Part shown: positions 15,044 through 23,341 of the stretch, piece after piece
How positions within the stretch are numbered: the first letter of the stretch is position 1
Layout: each line of letters starts with the position of its first letter
Assembly: GCA_013426805.1 (NCBI GenBank)
Contig: JACDZG010000084.1
Coordinates: forward strand, 1-34,172
Direction of reading: 5' to 3'
Length of the DNA stretch: 34,172 nucleotides
From: Chromatiaceae bacterium
Lineage (GTDB): Bacteria > Pseudomonadota > Gammaproteobacteria > Chromatiales > Chromatiaceae
Translations under genes and position numbers: made by a program
The notes under the pieces: generated by a model
What the model saw: the letters and a program-made list of their open reading frames with translations, nothing else
What the model was told of the DNA's origin: nothing
Database searches by the model: none

Positions 15044-15625
15044 TCAGTTGGTGTTGATGCCGGAAAAACCCAGGAATGCCAGGGCCAAGAGACTGGCGAC
15101 GATGAAGCCGATCGGGGGGCCTGCGAAGATGCGCGGCACTTGTGACAGGGCGAGGCGTTCGCGCAGCCCGGCGAAGATCACCATCACCAGGCTGTAGCCG
15201 AGCGAGGATGCGAAGGCGAACAGGGTGGCCGCGATGAAACTCAGTTTGGTCTCGACCATGATGAGCGCGACGCCGAGTACGGCACAATTGGTGGTGATGA
15301 GCGGCAGATAGATGCCGAGCATCTGAAACAGCGGCGGAGAGATCTTGCGCACCGTCATTTCAGTGAACTGCACGGCCCCGGCGATCACCAGGATGAAGGT
15401 CACGGTGCGTAGGTAGCCTAACCCGTAGGGTTCCAGCAGATACCCCTCGATCGCCCAGTTGCCCATCGACGAGACGGTGATCACGAAGGTGGTCGCGAGC
15501 CCCATCCCGATCGCGGTGTCCACGCGCGTGGTGACGCCCATGAAGGAACACAGGCCCAGGAAGCGCGCCAGGATCACATTATTGACCAAGGCCGCGCCGA
15601 CCATCAAAAGCACGTATTCCTGCAT
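15044..15625 (-). CDS. rnfA: Rnf complex integral membrane subunit A
   Basis: Six-helix inner-membrane subunit of 193 residues, homologous to RnfE with inverted topology. The start MQEYVLLMVGAALVNNVILARFLGLCSFMG carries the conserved Cys near residue 26, and YLPLITTNCAVLGVAL carries the second; these are the probable membrane [2Fe-2S] ligands shared with RnfE. A GAAGAG ribosome binding site precedes ATG 15625. It lies 44 bases after the RseC-family gene, is followed after 13 bases by rnfB, and starts the canonical A-B-C-D-G-E order. Confidence 0.97.
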   Translation of the reverse strand: MQEYVLLMVGAALVNNVILARFLGLCSFMGVTTRVDTAIGMGLATTFVITVSSMGNWAIEGYLLEPYGLGYLRTVTFILVIAGAVQFTEMTVRKISPPLFQMLGIYLPLITTNCAVLGVALIMVETKLSFIAATLFAFASSLGYSLVMVIFAGLRERLALSQVPRIFAGPPIGFIVASLLALAFLGFSGINTN

Positions 15626-15669
15626 CTCTTCAACCCCCGGGGTCTGATCGTTTGGTCTAATTGTTCGGT

Positions 15670-16203
15670 CTAATCGTTCAGTTCAGGCGCTGGTCGCGCG
15701 GTGGTCTGGCAGGTCTCGTCGGAACCGGCCCGCCGCAGAAAGCGCGGCGCGAGTTGTCCATGAGCACTCAACGCTTGGCCACCCAGACGGACGGCAATCA
15801 AACCGACACCGAGTGCTGCTACCATGCTGACCATGGTAATGCCGTCGCTGTCGGCGAGCCACTGCGCCACGCCGCCGGCGCCGAACATGAAGACCAGCGG
15901 CAGCGCATAGGTGATGCCCGACGCCTTGAGCAGGGCCCGCTCGCTGACGCCGACCACCACGCGGTCACCGACGACGAGTCGGGGTGCATCGGGGAGGGGA
16001 AAGCGGCGTCGTGCGAGCTGACTGGCCACTGTTCCGATCCCTTTGGCGCCGCACAGTCCTGACGCCGCGCAGCCGCCGCAACTGGTTGTCTGTTCGGGTT
16101 CGAGCCAGGGCACGTCGTCTTCGATCGCCACCACCCGGGCCGTCCCTTCGACCAGGGTTGCCTGGCCTGTCGCGGTTTCATCGTCCTCGCTGTCTCTGTC
16201 CAC
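15670..16203 (-). CDS. rseC: SoxR-reducing system protein, RseC family
   Basis: Inner-membrane protein of about 177 residues. Domains are an N-terminal beta domain (TARVVAIEDDVPWLE), a Cys cluster C-x2-C-x5-C (SCGGCAASGLCGAKG), a second beta part (LVVGDRVVVGVSERALL), and two membrane helices (ITYALPLVFMFGAGGVAQWL and TMVSMVAALGVGLIAVRL). RseC family members are linked to sigma-E control and, with Rnf (Rsx), to keeping SoxR reduced. GTG 16203 is chosen because AGAGGT lies 7 bases upstream and no ATG fits; longer GTG starts exist. Being the first gene of the rnf operon supports a role tied to Rnf. No soxR gene is in the window. Confidence 0.88.
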   Translation of the reverse strand: MDRDSEDDETATGQATLVEGTARVVAIEDDVPWLEPEQTTSCGGCAASGLCGAKGIGTVASQLARRRFPLPDAPRLVVGDRVVVGVSERALLKASGITYALPLVFMFGAGGVAQWLADSDGITMVSMVAALGVGLIAVRLGGQALSAHGQLAPRFLRRAGSDETCQTTARPAPELND

Positions 16204-16929
16204 TGAATCGACCTCTGAGGTTAAGGCCACGCTCCGGGAGCGGCGGCCGTGGACCGCAAGCCCACGGGGAACCGGGGGCGCTTGGCCAGGCACGACGTCA
16301 CCGCGGCCATGGAAGCCATCGTCTTTGGATACAGCGACGAGTCGGCGCCGGTTGGAATGTCAGCGGTATGGGGAGTGGACCCGGCGGGCTGAGCAGCCCG
16401 GATTGCCGGGCGTCCACGGTTGCTGCGGCGCACAACGCTAATTTACGCTGACCCCCGAGGAAGATGCAAGATCCTGATGAAGCGTGGGACGCTTGCAGGA
16501 CGCTGAGGCGACGGTCGTGGATCGCACGGGCGGCGGCAGCCGACGGACACCGCATGATGCGCGCTCAGGTATTTAAGTATATAAATCAGGGTTTTTTCGG
16601 GACCCGAAGGCCCGGAATAACATAAGAATTTTCTACTTTTCTGATTGTCGGTTCGTGAACGGAGCGGTAGCAACGCGCGTCTTGGGTCCGATGATCTTGC
16701 CCGCCAACATCACCAACTCAACGCTCACCAAGAAAGTTGAAAATATCAATTTTTTAAATTGTATTTATCCGGCCAGGTCATCTCCACGCAGTTGAAATCC
16801 TGCGCTAACTATCGCACGCTCGACATTGCTGAGCCACGGGTTTATCGTCATGCTCGCCCGACTTCATTGCTGCGCTGACCCGATCGGAGTGACCCGATCG
16901 GAGCCATTTGCCCATCCGCCGGAGCCACG
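16204..16929. other. Divergent intergenic region between rnf and the transglycosylase
   Basis: About 725 bases without a convincing gene. The part up to about 16550 is GC-rich and has only shadow frames. From 16565 to 16780 it turns AT-rich, as expected for promoters serving rnf leftward and the transglycosylase rightward. Within it TTGA-AAATA-TCAA (16737-16749) and CAATTT-TTT-AAATTG (16747-16761) are small inverted repeats; the first resembles an FNR-type site but is one base short. A perfect 14-base tandem duplication lies at 16876-16903. Confidence 0.5.
16876..16903 (+). repeat. 14-base tandem duplication before the transglycosylase gene
   Basis: TGACCCGATCGGAG occurs twice in direct succession (16876-16889 and 16890-16903). 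Each copy holds the palindrome CCGATCGG. The block ends 26 bases before the start codon, so it lies in the 5' leader and could be an operator or merely a slippage duplication. Confidence 0.7.
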
Positions 16930-17730
16930 ATGAAACCTGTCGCGATCCTTACTCTTGGGTTCTTTGTGCTGTTGCCGTTCGTCTGCCGGGCGGCGGTGGA
17001 CGCGGATTCCCGCGGTTCGGCTGGAAAGTCCCCGGAGCTCAAGGCGGACCCGCCCGCCGCCAAAGCGCCCGTGCCCCGACCGCCCTTGCCGCGAGCCCCC
17101 GGTGGTGCCAAACCGAGCCGCGACCAGGTCGGTGCTATGATCGATGCGGTGGCTGATGAGTTCGGCGTGGAGCGGCAGTTGGTGCGGGCGGTCGTCGCCG
17201 CCGAATCCAACTTCAACGCCCATGCGGTCTCACCGGTCGGTGCCGTGGGGCTGATGCAGGTGATGCCCGCGACGGCCGGCGACTACGGCGTCACGTCTCA
17301 CGCAGCCTTGTTCGATCCCAAGACCAACCTCAGGACCGGGACCCGTCATCTCAAGCGGCTGCTCAAGAAGTACCAGGGCGACTACGGGCGGGTGATCATG
17401 GCCTACAACGCCGGTGAAGGTGTGGTGGACCGCACCAACAGCAATGTAACCTACCAGGAAACCCTCAACTACACTGAGGCGGTGATCAAACACTACCGCC
17501 GTCAGGGCGGGAGCGCACCGACCAATGGCGCTTTGTCCAAAGTCCACGCACTGCGCGGGATGCGCAACAAGGGGCACGCGCGACGCTTATTGAAGCGGTA
17601 CCTGGACCCCTCGCTGCTGTCGCTGAAGGTCAAGCCGACCTTAAGTCTGCGCGCGCTCAACCCGGCATTACACCGGGTTGGCCCGGAGAGTCGCCCCATG
17701 TTCGAGTTGGATTTGGAAGCGATGCGCTGA
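16930..17730 (+). CDS. Secreted lytic transglycosylase (SLT domain)
   Basis: Peptidoglycan-cleaving enzyme of 266 residues acting in the periplasm. The signal peptide is residues 1-22 (ILTLGFFVLLPFVCRAA), followed by a Pro/Ala-rich linker to about residue 62. The catalytic goose-lysozyme-type fold has its Glu at residue 92 in VVAAESNFNAHAVS, then VGLMQVMPATAGDYGV and VIMAYNAGEGVVDR, all typical of family 1 transglycosylases. A basic C-terminal region of about 70 residues is not recognised. GGAG precedes ATG 16930. It is divergent from rnf and stands alone or with the next small gene. Confidence 0.93.
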   Translation: MKPVAILTLGFFVLLPFVCRAAVDADSRGSAGKSPELKADPPAAKAPVPRPPLPRAPGGAKPSRDQVGAMIDAVADEFGVERQLVRAVVAAESNFNAHAVSPVGAVGLMQVMPATAGDYGVTSHAALFDPKTNLRTGTRHLKRLLKKYQGDYGRVIMAYNAGEGVVDRTNSNVTYQETLNYTEAVIKHYRRQGGSAPTNGALSKVHALRGMRNKGHARRLLKRYLDPSLLSLKVKPTLSLRALNPALHRVGPESRPMFELDLEAMR

Positions 17731-17798
17731 GGCACGCTGGACGAATGCGGGAAAACCCTGCAACATCGTCACAGCTTACCCGCACCTGGAGCCCTCCC

Positions 17799-18182
17799 GT
17801 GGCCACCGATCCACTCGCCGTCGTAGAAGCCTTTTTTGCCGCCCGCGAGTGTTTCGACTTCGAGCGGGCGCGCAGCCTCCTGGCCGACCAGGGGTTTAGC
17901 TTCCGCAGCCCCATCCTGTGCTGCGACTGTGCCGATCACCTGATCCAATATTCGGCTCACTCAAGCGGCATCATCCAGTCGACCGAAGTCCGCAAAGTGT
18001 TTGTCGACGGACCCGATGTCTGTCACTTCCTTACCTACCGCATCCAGATTTCGGAGAAACAGGCGGTGGACGTCGCCCATTGGGCACACGTCGAGCATGG
18101 CCGCATCCAACGCATCGAGGCACTGTTCGATGCTTCGCTCTATCGCGAGCTTTTCCCGAGCGGCGAGACCGCCGCGCCCTGA
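17799..18182 (+). CDS. SnoaL/NTF2-like small protein
   Basis: Protein of about 127 residues with the pattern of the SnoaL or limonene-epoxide-hydrolase-like fold: an N-terminal helix pair (DPLAVVEAFFAARECFDFERARSLLAD), strand pairs with polar pocket residues, and a final W-A-H-V-E-H-G-R-I-Q-R-I-E-A-L-F-D motif followed by YRELF. GTG 17799 with GGAG upstream gives the natural fold start; an ATG at 17745 would add 18 unlikely residues. The two neighbouring Cys (LCCDCADH) are notable. Substrate unknown. It lies about 70 bases after the transglycosylase and converges on the histidine kinase gene. Confidence 0.75.
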   Translation: MATDPLAVVEAFFAARECFDFERARSLLADQGFSFRSPILCCDCADHLIQYSAHSSGIIQSTEVRKVFVDGPDVCHFLTYRIQISEKQAVDVAHWAHVEHGRIQRIEALFDASLYRELFPSGETAAP

Positions 18183-18198
18183 CGGCGTCGGCGGATGA

Positions 18199-20499
18199 TC
18201 AGTCGTCATCGAGCCACTGGGCTAGGGTGCGCTGCAGTTCGGCAAGTTTGACCGGTTTGGGGATGTAGTCGTCCATGCCGGCCTCCAGGCACTGCGCGCG
18301 ATCACCCGACATCGCGTTGGCCGTCATGGCGATCACCGGTATCCGCGGTTCGCCGTTGCGTTGCTCTCTGGTGCGCAACGCGCGGGTCGCGGCGAAGCCG
18401 TCGAGCACCGGCATCTGGACGTCCATCAGCACCGCGTCGTAGTGACCGGCGGCAAGCAGGTCCAGGGCCTGGGCGCCGTTATCCGCCACCGTGACGGTCA
18501 ATCCCAGCTTACGCAACATGCCGCAGGCGACTTTCTGATTGATCGGGTTGTCCTCCGCCAGCAGGATCTGACCGCTGAGCTGTTTCGTGGTCGACTCGGA
18601 CACTGCCGTCACGGCGGGTTCCGGGGTGCGGCCATGGACCAATTGGAACAGGGCATCCCGCAGCAGGGACAAGCGCACCGGTTTACCGAGCGACAGATCG
18701 ACCCCGGGGGCGTCCTCAGGGGCTGGTTGACCCGCGGAACTCAGCAGCACGAGACGGATCGGTGCGATCAGCGGGTCCGCCCTGATCGAGCGGGCCAGAT
18801 CCAGACCATCCATGTCCGGCATCTGCATGTCCAGGATGGCGACCTCGCAGGGCTGGCCGCGCGCCGTTGCCGCCCGGAGGTGCGTCAAAGCCTCCGCGGC
18901 CCGGCTGACGCAATCGTAGCGCACGCCCCAACCGCGCAAATAGTGTCCCAGAATTTCCAGGTTGGTCGGGTGGTCGTCCACCGCGAGCATCCGCCGGCCA
19001 TCCAGCCCGTCGGCCTGTGGCGGCTCAGCCGTATCGGCCTGGGGTATGAAGGGGATACGGATCAGGAAGCGCGAGCCCTCACCGAGTGTGCTTTGTAATT
19101 CCAGGGTACCGCCCATCAACTCCACCAGGTTCTTGCTGATGGTGAGTCCGAGTCCGGAGCCGCCGAAGCGGCGCGTGGTGGAGCCGTCGGCCTGAACGAA
19201 TGGGCTGAAGAGCCGCCCTTGCTGTTCCGGCGAGATACCGATGCCCGTGTCACTGACCGCGAAGCATAGAGTCAGCGTGGTCGGATCGCGCCGGCACTCG
19301 CTCACGTGCAGCAGAACCTCTCCCTGCGGGGTGAACTTGACCGCATTGCCCAAAATATTGGTCAGGATCTGACGCAGGCGCGTCGGATCCCCGATGACCC
19401 GACTGCAAACGCTGGGCTCGACGAAGCAGGCGATCTCGATGTGCCGACTTTGCGCGCTCGCACTGAACAGCGAGGCCACGTCTTCCGCCAGCAGGCGTAC
19501 ATCGAACGGGATGTATTCCAGGTCGAGTTTACCGGCCTCGATTTTTGAGAAGTCCAGGATGTCGTTGATGACGGTCAGCAGACCTTCGGCCGAATTGCGG
19601 GCGATTTCGACATAACCGCGCTGGATCGTGCTGAGGTCGGTTTGCGTGAGCATCTCCAGCATTCCCAGGACGCCGTTCATGGGGGTGCGGATCTCATGGC
19701 TCATGTTGGCCACGAACTGGCTCTTGGCGTGACTGGCGGACTCCGCCCCTTCTTTGGCCTGGACCAGGGCCTCGGCGACGGCACGCCGCTCCTGCACCTC
19801 GCGTTCCAATTCCTGGTTGAGGCTGTTGATGCGCTCTTGCTCCCGCGTCAGGACGGCCACCAAATCCAGGTTGGCGCGGCCCAATTCAAATGATTTTCGC
19901 AGGGTATTGTGATAGCGGCGGGCGTTGATCCACATGAACAGCCCGAACAAGGTCACGATGATTAAGAATGTATAGGCAAGTTGATCACCCAGGATCGCCA
20001 TGCGCACGCCGAAGGGAACCAGCGCGGTGAGCAAATAGGCGCGGTAGGCCAGCAGGTGAGGGCTCAATGTCGGGATGGCTCCGGCCACCATGCCGGAAAT
20101 CACGAACCCCAGAAAGACCTGGTAGGCAAGTTCGGCACCCGGCAGGAGTACGACGGACAGACCCCACGCGAGGCCGGTGGCGGCGGCCCCCAGGGTGAAC
20201 CGGCTTGACCAGAATGCCTCAGGGTGCGCGTGGGGCGCCCGGTGGAAGCGCACCAGCAGTAAGGCGCGTGCTGCCAGAATCAACAAGAGCGAGCCGAACC
20301 AGATCCATGTCGCCGGCGCACTGCCGACCAGGCTCAGGGCGGCCGCCACCAGCAGGCCGTTGACCGCGGTGACGGCAAGCCCCGGCGGCGCCTGGGTGTA
20401 GAGCATCCGCGTCAGATCCGCCTGGATCTGCCGCTCTTGCTCCTGGCTCCCGGCGGGGGCTGGCAATGATGGGGGAACCGGCTCGTGCGGCTTTGGCAT
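18199..20499 (-). CDS. Hybrid sensor histidine kinase with two receivers
   Basis: Membrane signalling kinase of about 766 residues. The N-terminus has about six hydrophobic segments (residues 43-190) and no extracytoplasmic sensor loop of note, then a coiled coil (210-255). The HisKA phosphorylation site is His268 in ANMSHEIRTPMNG. The ATPase domain shows NILGNAVKFT (N-box), SDTGIGIS and FGGSGLGLTISKNLVELMGG. Receiver 1 is at 502-620 with AVDDHP, Asp557 (ILDMQMPDMDG) and GKPV. Receiver 2 is at 644-760 with LAEDNP, Asp693 (LMDVQMPVLDG) and PKPV. All phosphotransfer residues are intact. ATG 20499 has AGGA upstream; ATG 20529 is the alternative, adding ten residues. It follows the GGDEF-EAL gene closely and may be co-transcribed. 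No Hpt domain is seen in it. Confidence 0.93.
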   Translation of the reverse strand: MPKPHEPVPPSLPAPAGSQEQERQIQADLTRMLYTQAPPGLAVTAVNGLLVAAALSLVGSAPATWIWFGSLLLILAARALLLVRFHRAPHAHPEAFWSSRFTLGAAATGLAWGLSVVLLPGAELAYQVFLGFVISGMVAGAIPTLSPHLLAYRAYLLTALVPFGVRMAILGDQLAYTFLIIVTLFGLFMWINARRYHNTLRKSFELGRANLDLVAVLTREQERINSLNQELEREVQERRAVAEALVQAKEGAESASHAKSQFVANMSHEIRTPMNGVLGMLEMLTQTDLSTIQRGYVEIARNSAEGLLTVINDILDFSKIEAGKLDLEYIPFDVRLLAEDVASLFSASAQSRHIEIACFVEPSVCSRVIGDPTRLRQILTNILGNAVKFTPQGEVLLHVSECRRDPTTLTLCFAVSDTGIGISPEQQGRLFSPFVQADGSTTRRFGGSGLGLTISKNLVELMGGTLELQSTLGEGSRFLIRIPFIPQADTAEPPQADGLDGRRMLAVDDHPTNLEILGHYLRGWGVRYDCVSRAAEALTHLRAATARGQPCEVAILDMQMPDMDGLDLARSIRADPLIAPIRLVLLSSAGQPAPEDAPGVDLSLGKPVRLSLLRDALFQLVHGRTPEPAVTAVSESTTKQLSGQILLAEDNPINQKVACGMLRKLGLTVTVADNGAQALDLLAAGHYDAVLMDVQMPVLDGFAATRALRTREQRNGEPRIPVIAMTANAMSGDRAQCLEAGMDDYIPKPVKLAELQRTLAQWLDDD

Positions 20500-20534
20500 G
20501 TGGCGTCCTGGCGTCTTGGCGTGCAACATCCGGA

Positions 20535-23189
20535 TCAGCCGGGCCCCGTCTCGGCGACGCCCTCGCTCAAGACCCGCTCCTGCAGTGCGTGCAGGGCGCT
20601 GATGAAACCGTCACGGGCGGCAATGATGTCCGCGATTGCCGCTTCAGTCGATTGGCCTTCGGCGCGGGGCTTGGTCAGGGTGCGCCCCAGTTCATGAATG
20701 CCGTGATGCAGCGGTTCGAGGCGGCGGAACTCCGGCATTGTCCCATAGAGGTGGCGCCCTTCGGCATGGTACCAGCGGCCGAATCCGCACCACTTTTCCT
20801 CCATGGTTGGCGGTGGTTGTTTGGCGTTTGGACTGAGCGCGCGGATCAGGCTCGCCACCCAATCGCGGAGTTCGGACTCCATGGTCAACAGACCCAGGAA
20901 CTGCTCCGACCACTCGAAGTCCGCGGTGACGCGCCACAACGCGGGAAAGCGGTAGCGGCTCACCCAGCCCGGGAACTGCCCGGCCGGCATGGGCTCCGCG
21001 ATGCCGTAGCCTTGGGCGCGGTCGCAGCCCAAGCGCAACAGCATCAATCCGTGAGCAGCGGACTCGACCCCTTCGGCGATGACCTCCCGCCGGAAGGCAT
21101 GAGCCAGCGCGACCACGCCCTCGACAATATTGCGGTCGTCCAGGGAGCGGAGCATGTCGCGCACGAACGTCTGATCGATCTTGAGTACCTGGGCCGGCAG
21201 ACGTCTGAAATAGGTCAACGAGGAGTAGCCGGTCCCGAAATCGTCGAGGGCGAAGCGCACCCCGAGTTTGGCGCAATGCAGCATAACCCGGGCGACCGCC
21301 TCCAGATCGCCCAATGCCTCGGATTCCAGGATCTCCAGCGACAGCACGCCCGTTGCGAGTCCGGGGTGAGCATGTAATTGCTCATCCAAGTTTTCGATGA
21401 AGTCGCTATGCTGGATCGAGCGGGCCGAGATGTTGAGGCTGAGCTCCAGGTCGAGTCCCTGGTCATGCCAGGTCTGGAGTTGATTCAGACCCTCCTGCAG
21501 CACCCACCAGTCGAGCCGCTGCTGATACTCGGTACCGGCGAGCAGCGGGATAAAAACGCCCGGGGGCAATAGCCCCTTCTGTGGATGCTGCCAGCGCACC
21601 AGACCCTCGGCGCCGATGACGTTGCCGCGGCGCATGTCCACCTTGGGCTGGTAGTAGAGCACCAGCTCGCCGCCGTCGATCGCCGCACCGATGCGCTCCA
21701 ATTGGGAGAGTCGGTCATGGAGGCGGCGGTCGCGCAGCGGGTCGAAGAAGCGGTAGCGATTGCGCCCGCGTTGCTTCGCCCGATACATGGCGTGGTCGGC
21801 ATGGCGCAACAAGGTGTCGGCATCACTGGCGTCCCGCGGGAAGAGGGTGATGCCGGCGCTGGCCGTCACCCGCAGTTGCTGGTCCCCGACGATATGGGAC
21901 TGAGCCAGGACCGTGATCAGGCGATCGAGCAGGTTGGCGCACTCCGGCGGATTCTCGAATCCGCCCAGCAGCAGGACGAACTCATCACCGCCGAGGCGTG
22001 CCACGGTGTCGCTTTCGCGAATCTGGTCACGCAGCCGGGCGGCAACCGCCACCAGTATCTGGTCGCCGACCGCCTCGCCGCAGGCGTCGTTGATCGCCTT
22101 GAAACCGTCCAGATCGAGCGAGCAGACCGCCAATTCGGTCGCGCTGTCCAGCGCCACGCTCATCGCCTCGCGCATGCGCTCGGCCAACAGCCGGCGATTG
22201 GGCAGACCGGTGAGGGTGTCGTAGCGGGCAGCCTCCTCCAGACGTTGCCGGCCTTCGATCAGTTCTTGCTGGACCCGATGCCGCTCCAGCGCGACACCGA
22301 TCAGATCCGCCAGCAGGCGCAGCACGCGGATTTCGGGGTCCTGCCAGGTTCGCGGTGCGCCGTCCGCTTCTGCGACGACGCAGCCGGCCAGCCGGCCGCC
22401 GACGCGTAATGGAACTGCCAGGATAGCGCGGACGCCCTGCGCCAATAGGATCTGGCGATCCAGCGACCAGGGTTCCGGCAACAGGTCAACATCACCGATG
22501 GAGACGCTCTCCCCATGGCGCAGGGTGTCCATCCAGCGCGGCAGGCTGGTCAGCGGTACGGGGTCGGCAGTCACCCGCTGCGTCGCGACATCCATCGCGC
22601 ACCACTCATGGGTCGCGCTCAACTGCTGACCATCACTACTGACCTGATAGAGGCAGGCACGCTCCACATCCATGCGTCGGGCGACGGCGCCCAGAACGCG
22701 AATCAGCACGTGATCCAGGGCTTCAGGCTGGGCGGTCAGCAGGGTGCGCGAGACCTCGACCAGCACCGTGTCCAGTGCCACCAGATAGGAAAGAGCACGT
22801 TCGACCTGCTTGCGCTCGACCAGAGCCGATTGCATGTCGGTGACTTGCAGGCTGTCCTGTGCCCGGAGCTGTTCGCTCAAACGGTCCAGTGTGGCGGCCA
22901 GGTCGGCGACCGCGCCGATACCGCCGACCCCGGACACGCGGTCGTATCGACCAGCGGCCAACTGCTCGGCACAAGTACGCAAGCGCCGTAGCGGCGCGAG
23001 CAGCCACCGTTCCATCAGCACAAGGGTCAAGGTCACAATGCCCAAGATCAGCCAGGGCAGCGGCGAGGGGGCAGGAACGTCGATCCGGTCCGGCATGTTG
23101 AGGTCACCGGGAACTGCCAGCCCCAGGACGAGCAGTGTCGCCAGCGCCAGGGACCACCGCCAGCGGCGCGCGCAGGTCGCGCGGTTCAC
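20535..23189 (-). CDS. GAF-GGDEF-EAL-CZB cyclic-di-GMP protein
   Basis: Membrane protein of 884 residues that may both make and break c-di-GMP. It has two membrane helices (about 13-27 and 45-60), a HAMP-like/coiled segment, a GAF domain (about 145-305), and a GGDEF domain with intact GGDEF at 400-404 and an I-site RESD at 391-394. The EAL domain has EGL at 528-530, NISAR, EILESE, DDFGTGYSS at 649-657, K670 and EVIAEGVE; these look catalytically complete. At the C-terminus is a chemoreceptor zinc-binding (CZB)-like domain with WCGFGRWYHAEG and LHHGIHELG, though the usual first His (before x-x-W) appears as Glu-Leu-Arg-Asp-Trp. GTG 23189 is supported by GGGAGG 9 bases upstream. It lies between batD and the hybrid kinase, all on one strand. 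Confidence 0.92.
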   Translation of the reverse strand: MNRATCARRWRWSLALATLLVLGLAVPGDLNMPDRIDVPAPSPLPWLILGIVTLTLVLMERWLLAPLRRLRTCAEQLAAGRYDRVSGVGGIGAVADLAATLDRLSEQLRAQDSLQVTDMQSALVERKQVERALSYLVALDTVLVEVSRTLLTAQPEALDHVLIRVLGAVARRMDVERACLYQVSSDGQQLSATHEWCAMDVATQRVTADPVPLTSLPRWMDTLRHGESVSIGDVDLLPEPWSLDRQILLAQGVRAILAVPLRVGGRLAGCVVAEADGAPRTWQDPEIRVLRLLADLIGVALERHRVQQELIEGRQRLEEAARYDTLTGLPNRRLLAERMREAMSVALDSATELAVCSLDLDGFKAINDACGEAVGDQILVAVAARLRDQIRESDTVARLGGDEFVLLLGGFENPPECANLLDRLITVLAQSHIVGDQQLRVTASAGITLFPRDASDADTLLRHADHAMYRAKQRGRNRYRFFDPLRDRRLHDRLSQLERIGAAIDGGELVLYYQPKVDMRRGNVIGAEGLVRWQHPQKGLLPPGVFIPLLAGTEYQQRLDWWVLQEGLNQLQTWHDQGLDLELSLNISARSIQHSDFIENLDEQLHAHPGLATGVLSLEILESEALGDLEAVARVMLHCAKLGVRFALDDFGTGYSSLTYFRRLPAQVLKIDQTFVRDMLRSLDDRNIVEGVVALAHAFRREVIAEGVESAAHGLMLLRLGCDRAQGYGIAEPMPAGQFPGWVSRYRFPALWRVTADFEWSEQFLGLLTMESELRDWVASLIRALSPNAKQPPPTMEEKWCGFGRWYHAEGRHLYGTMPEFRRLEPLHHGIHELGRTLTKPRAEGQSTEAAIADIIAARDGFISALHALQERVLSEGVAETGPG

Positions 23190-23341
23190 CGCGCAGCCTC
23201 CCTTCGGAGCGGGCAGGACGAACCGGAGCCAAGTCGTGGCGGATGCGACGGAGTCATGGTCTTCGCGCCAGGCTGTGCGATCCGACAGGATACATGATTA
23301 ACTCTGTGGCTCAAGATGTGGATTGGCGGTTGTGCCAGGTA

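Noticed and set aside
16737-16749. Possible FNR box
   Set aside because: TTGA-AAATA-TCAA is one base shorter than the standard 14-base site; kept only as an inverted repeat.
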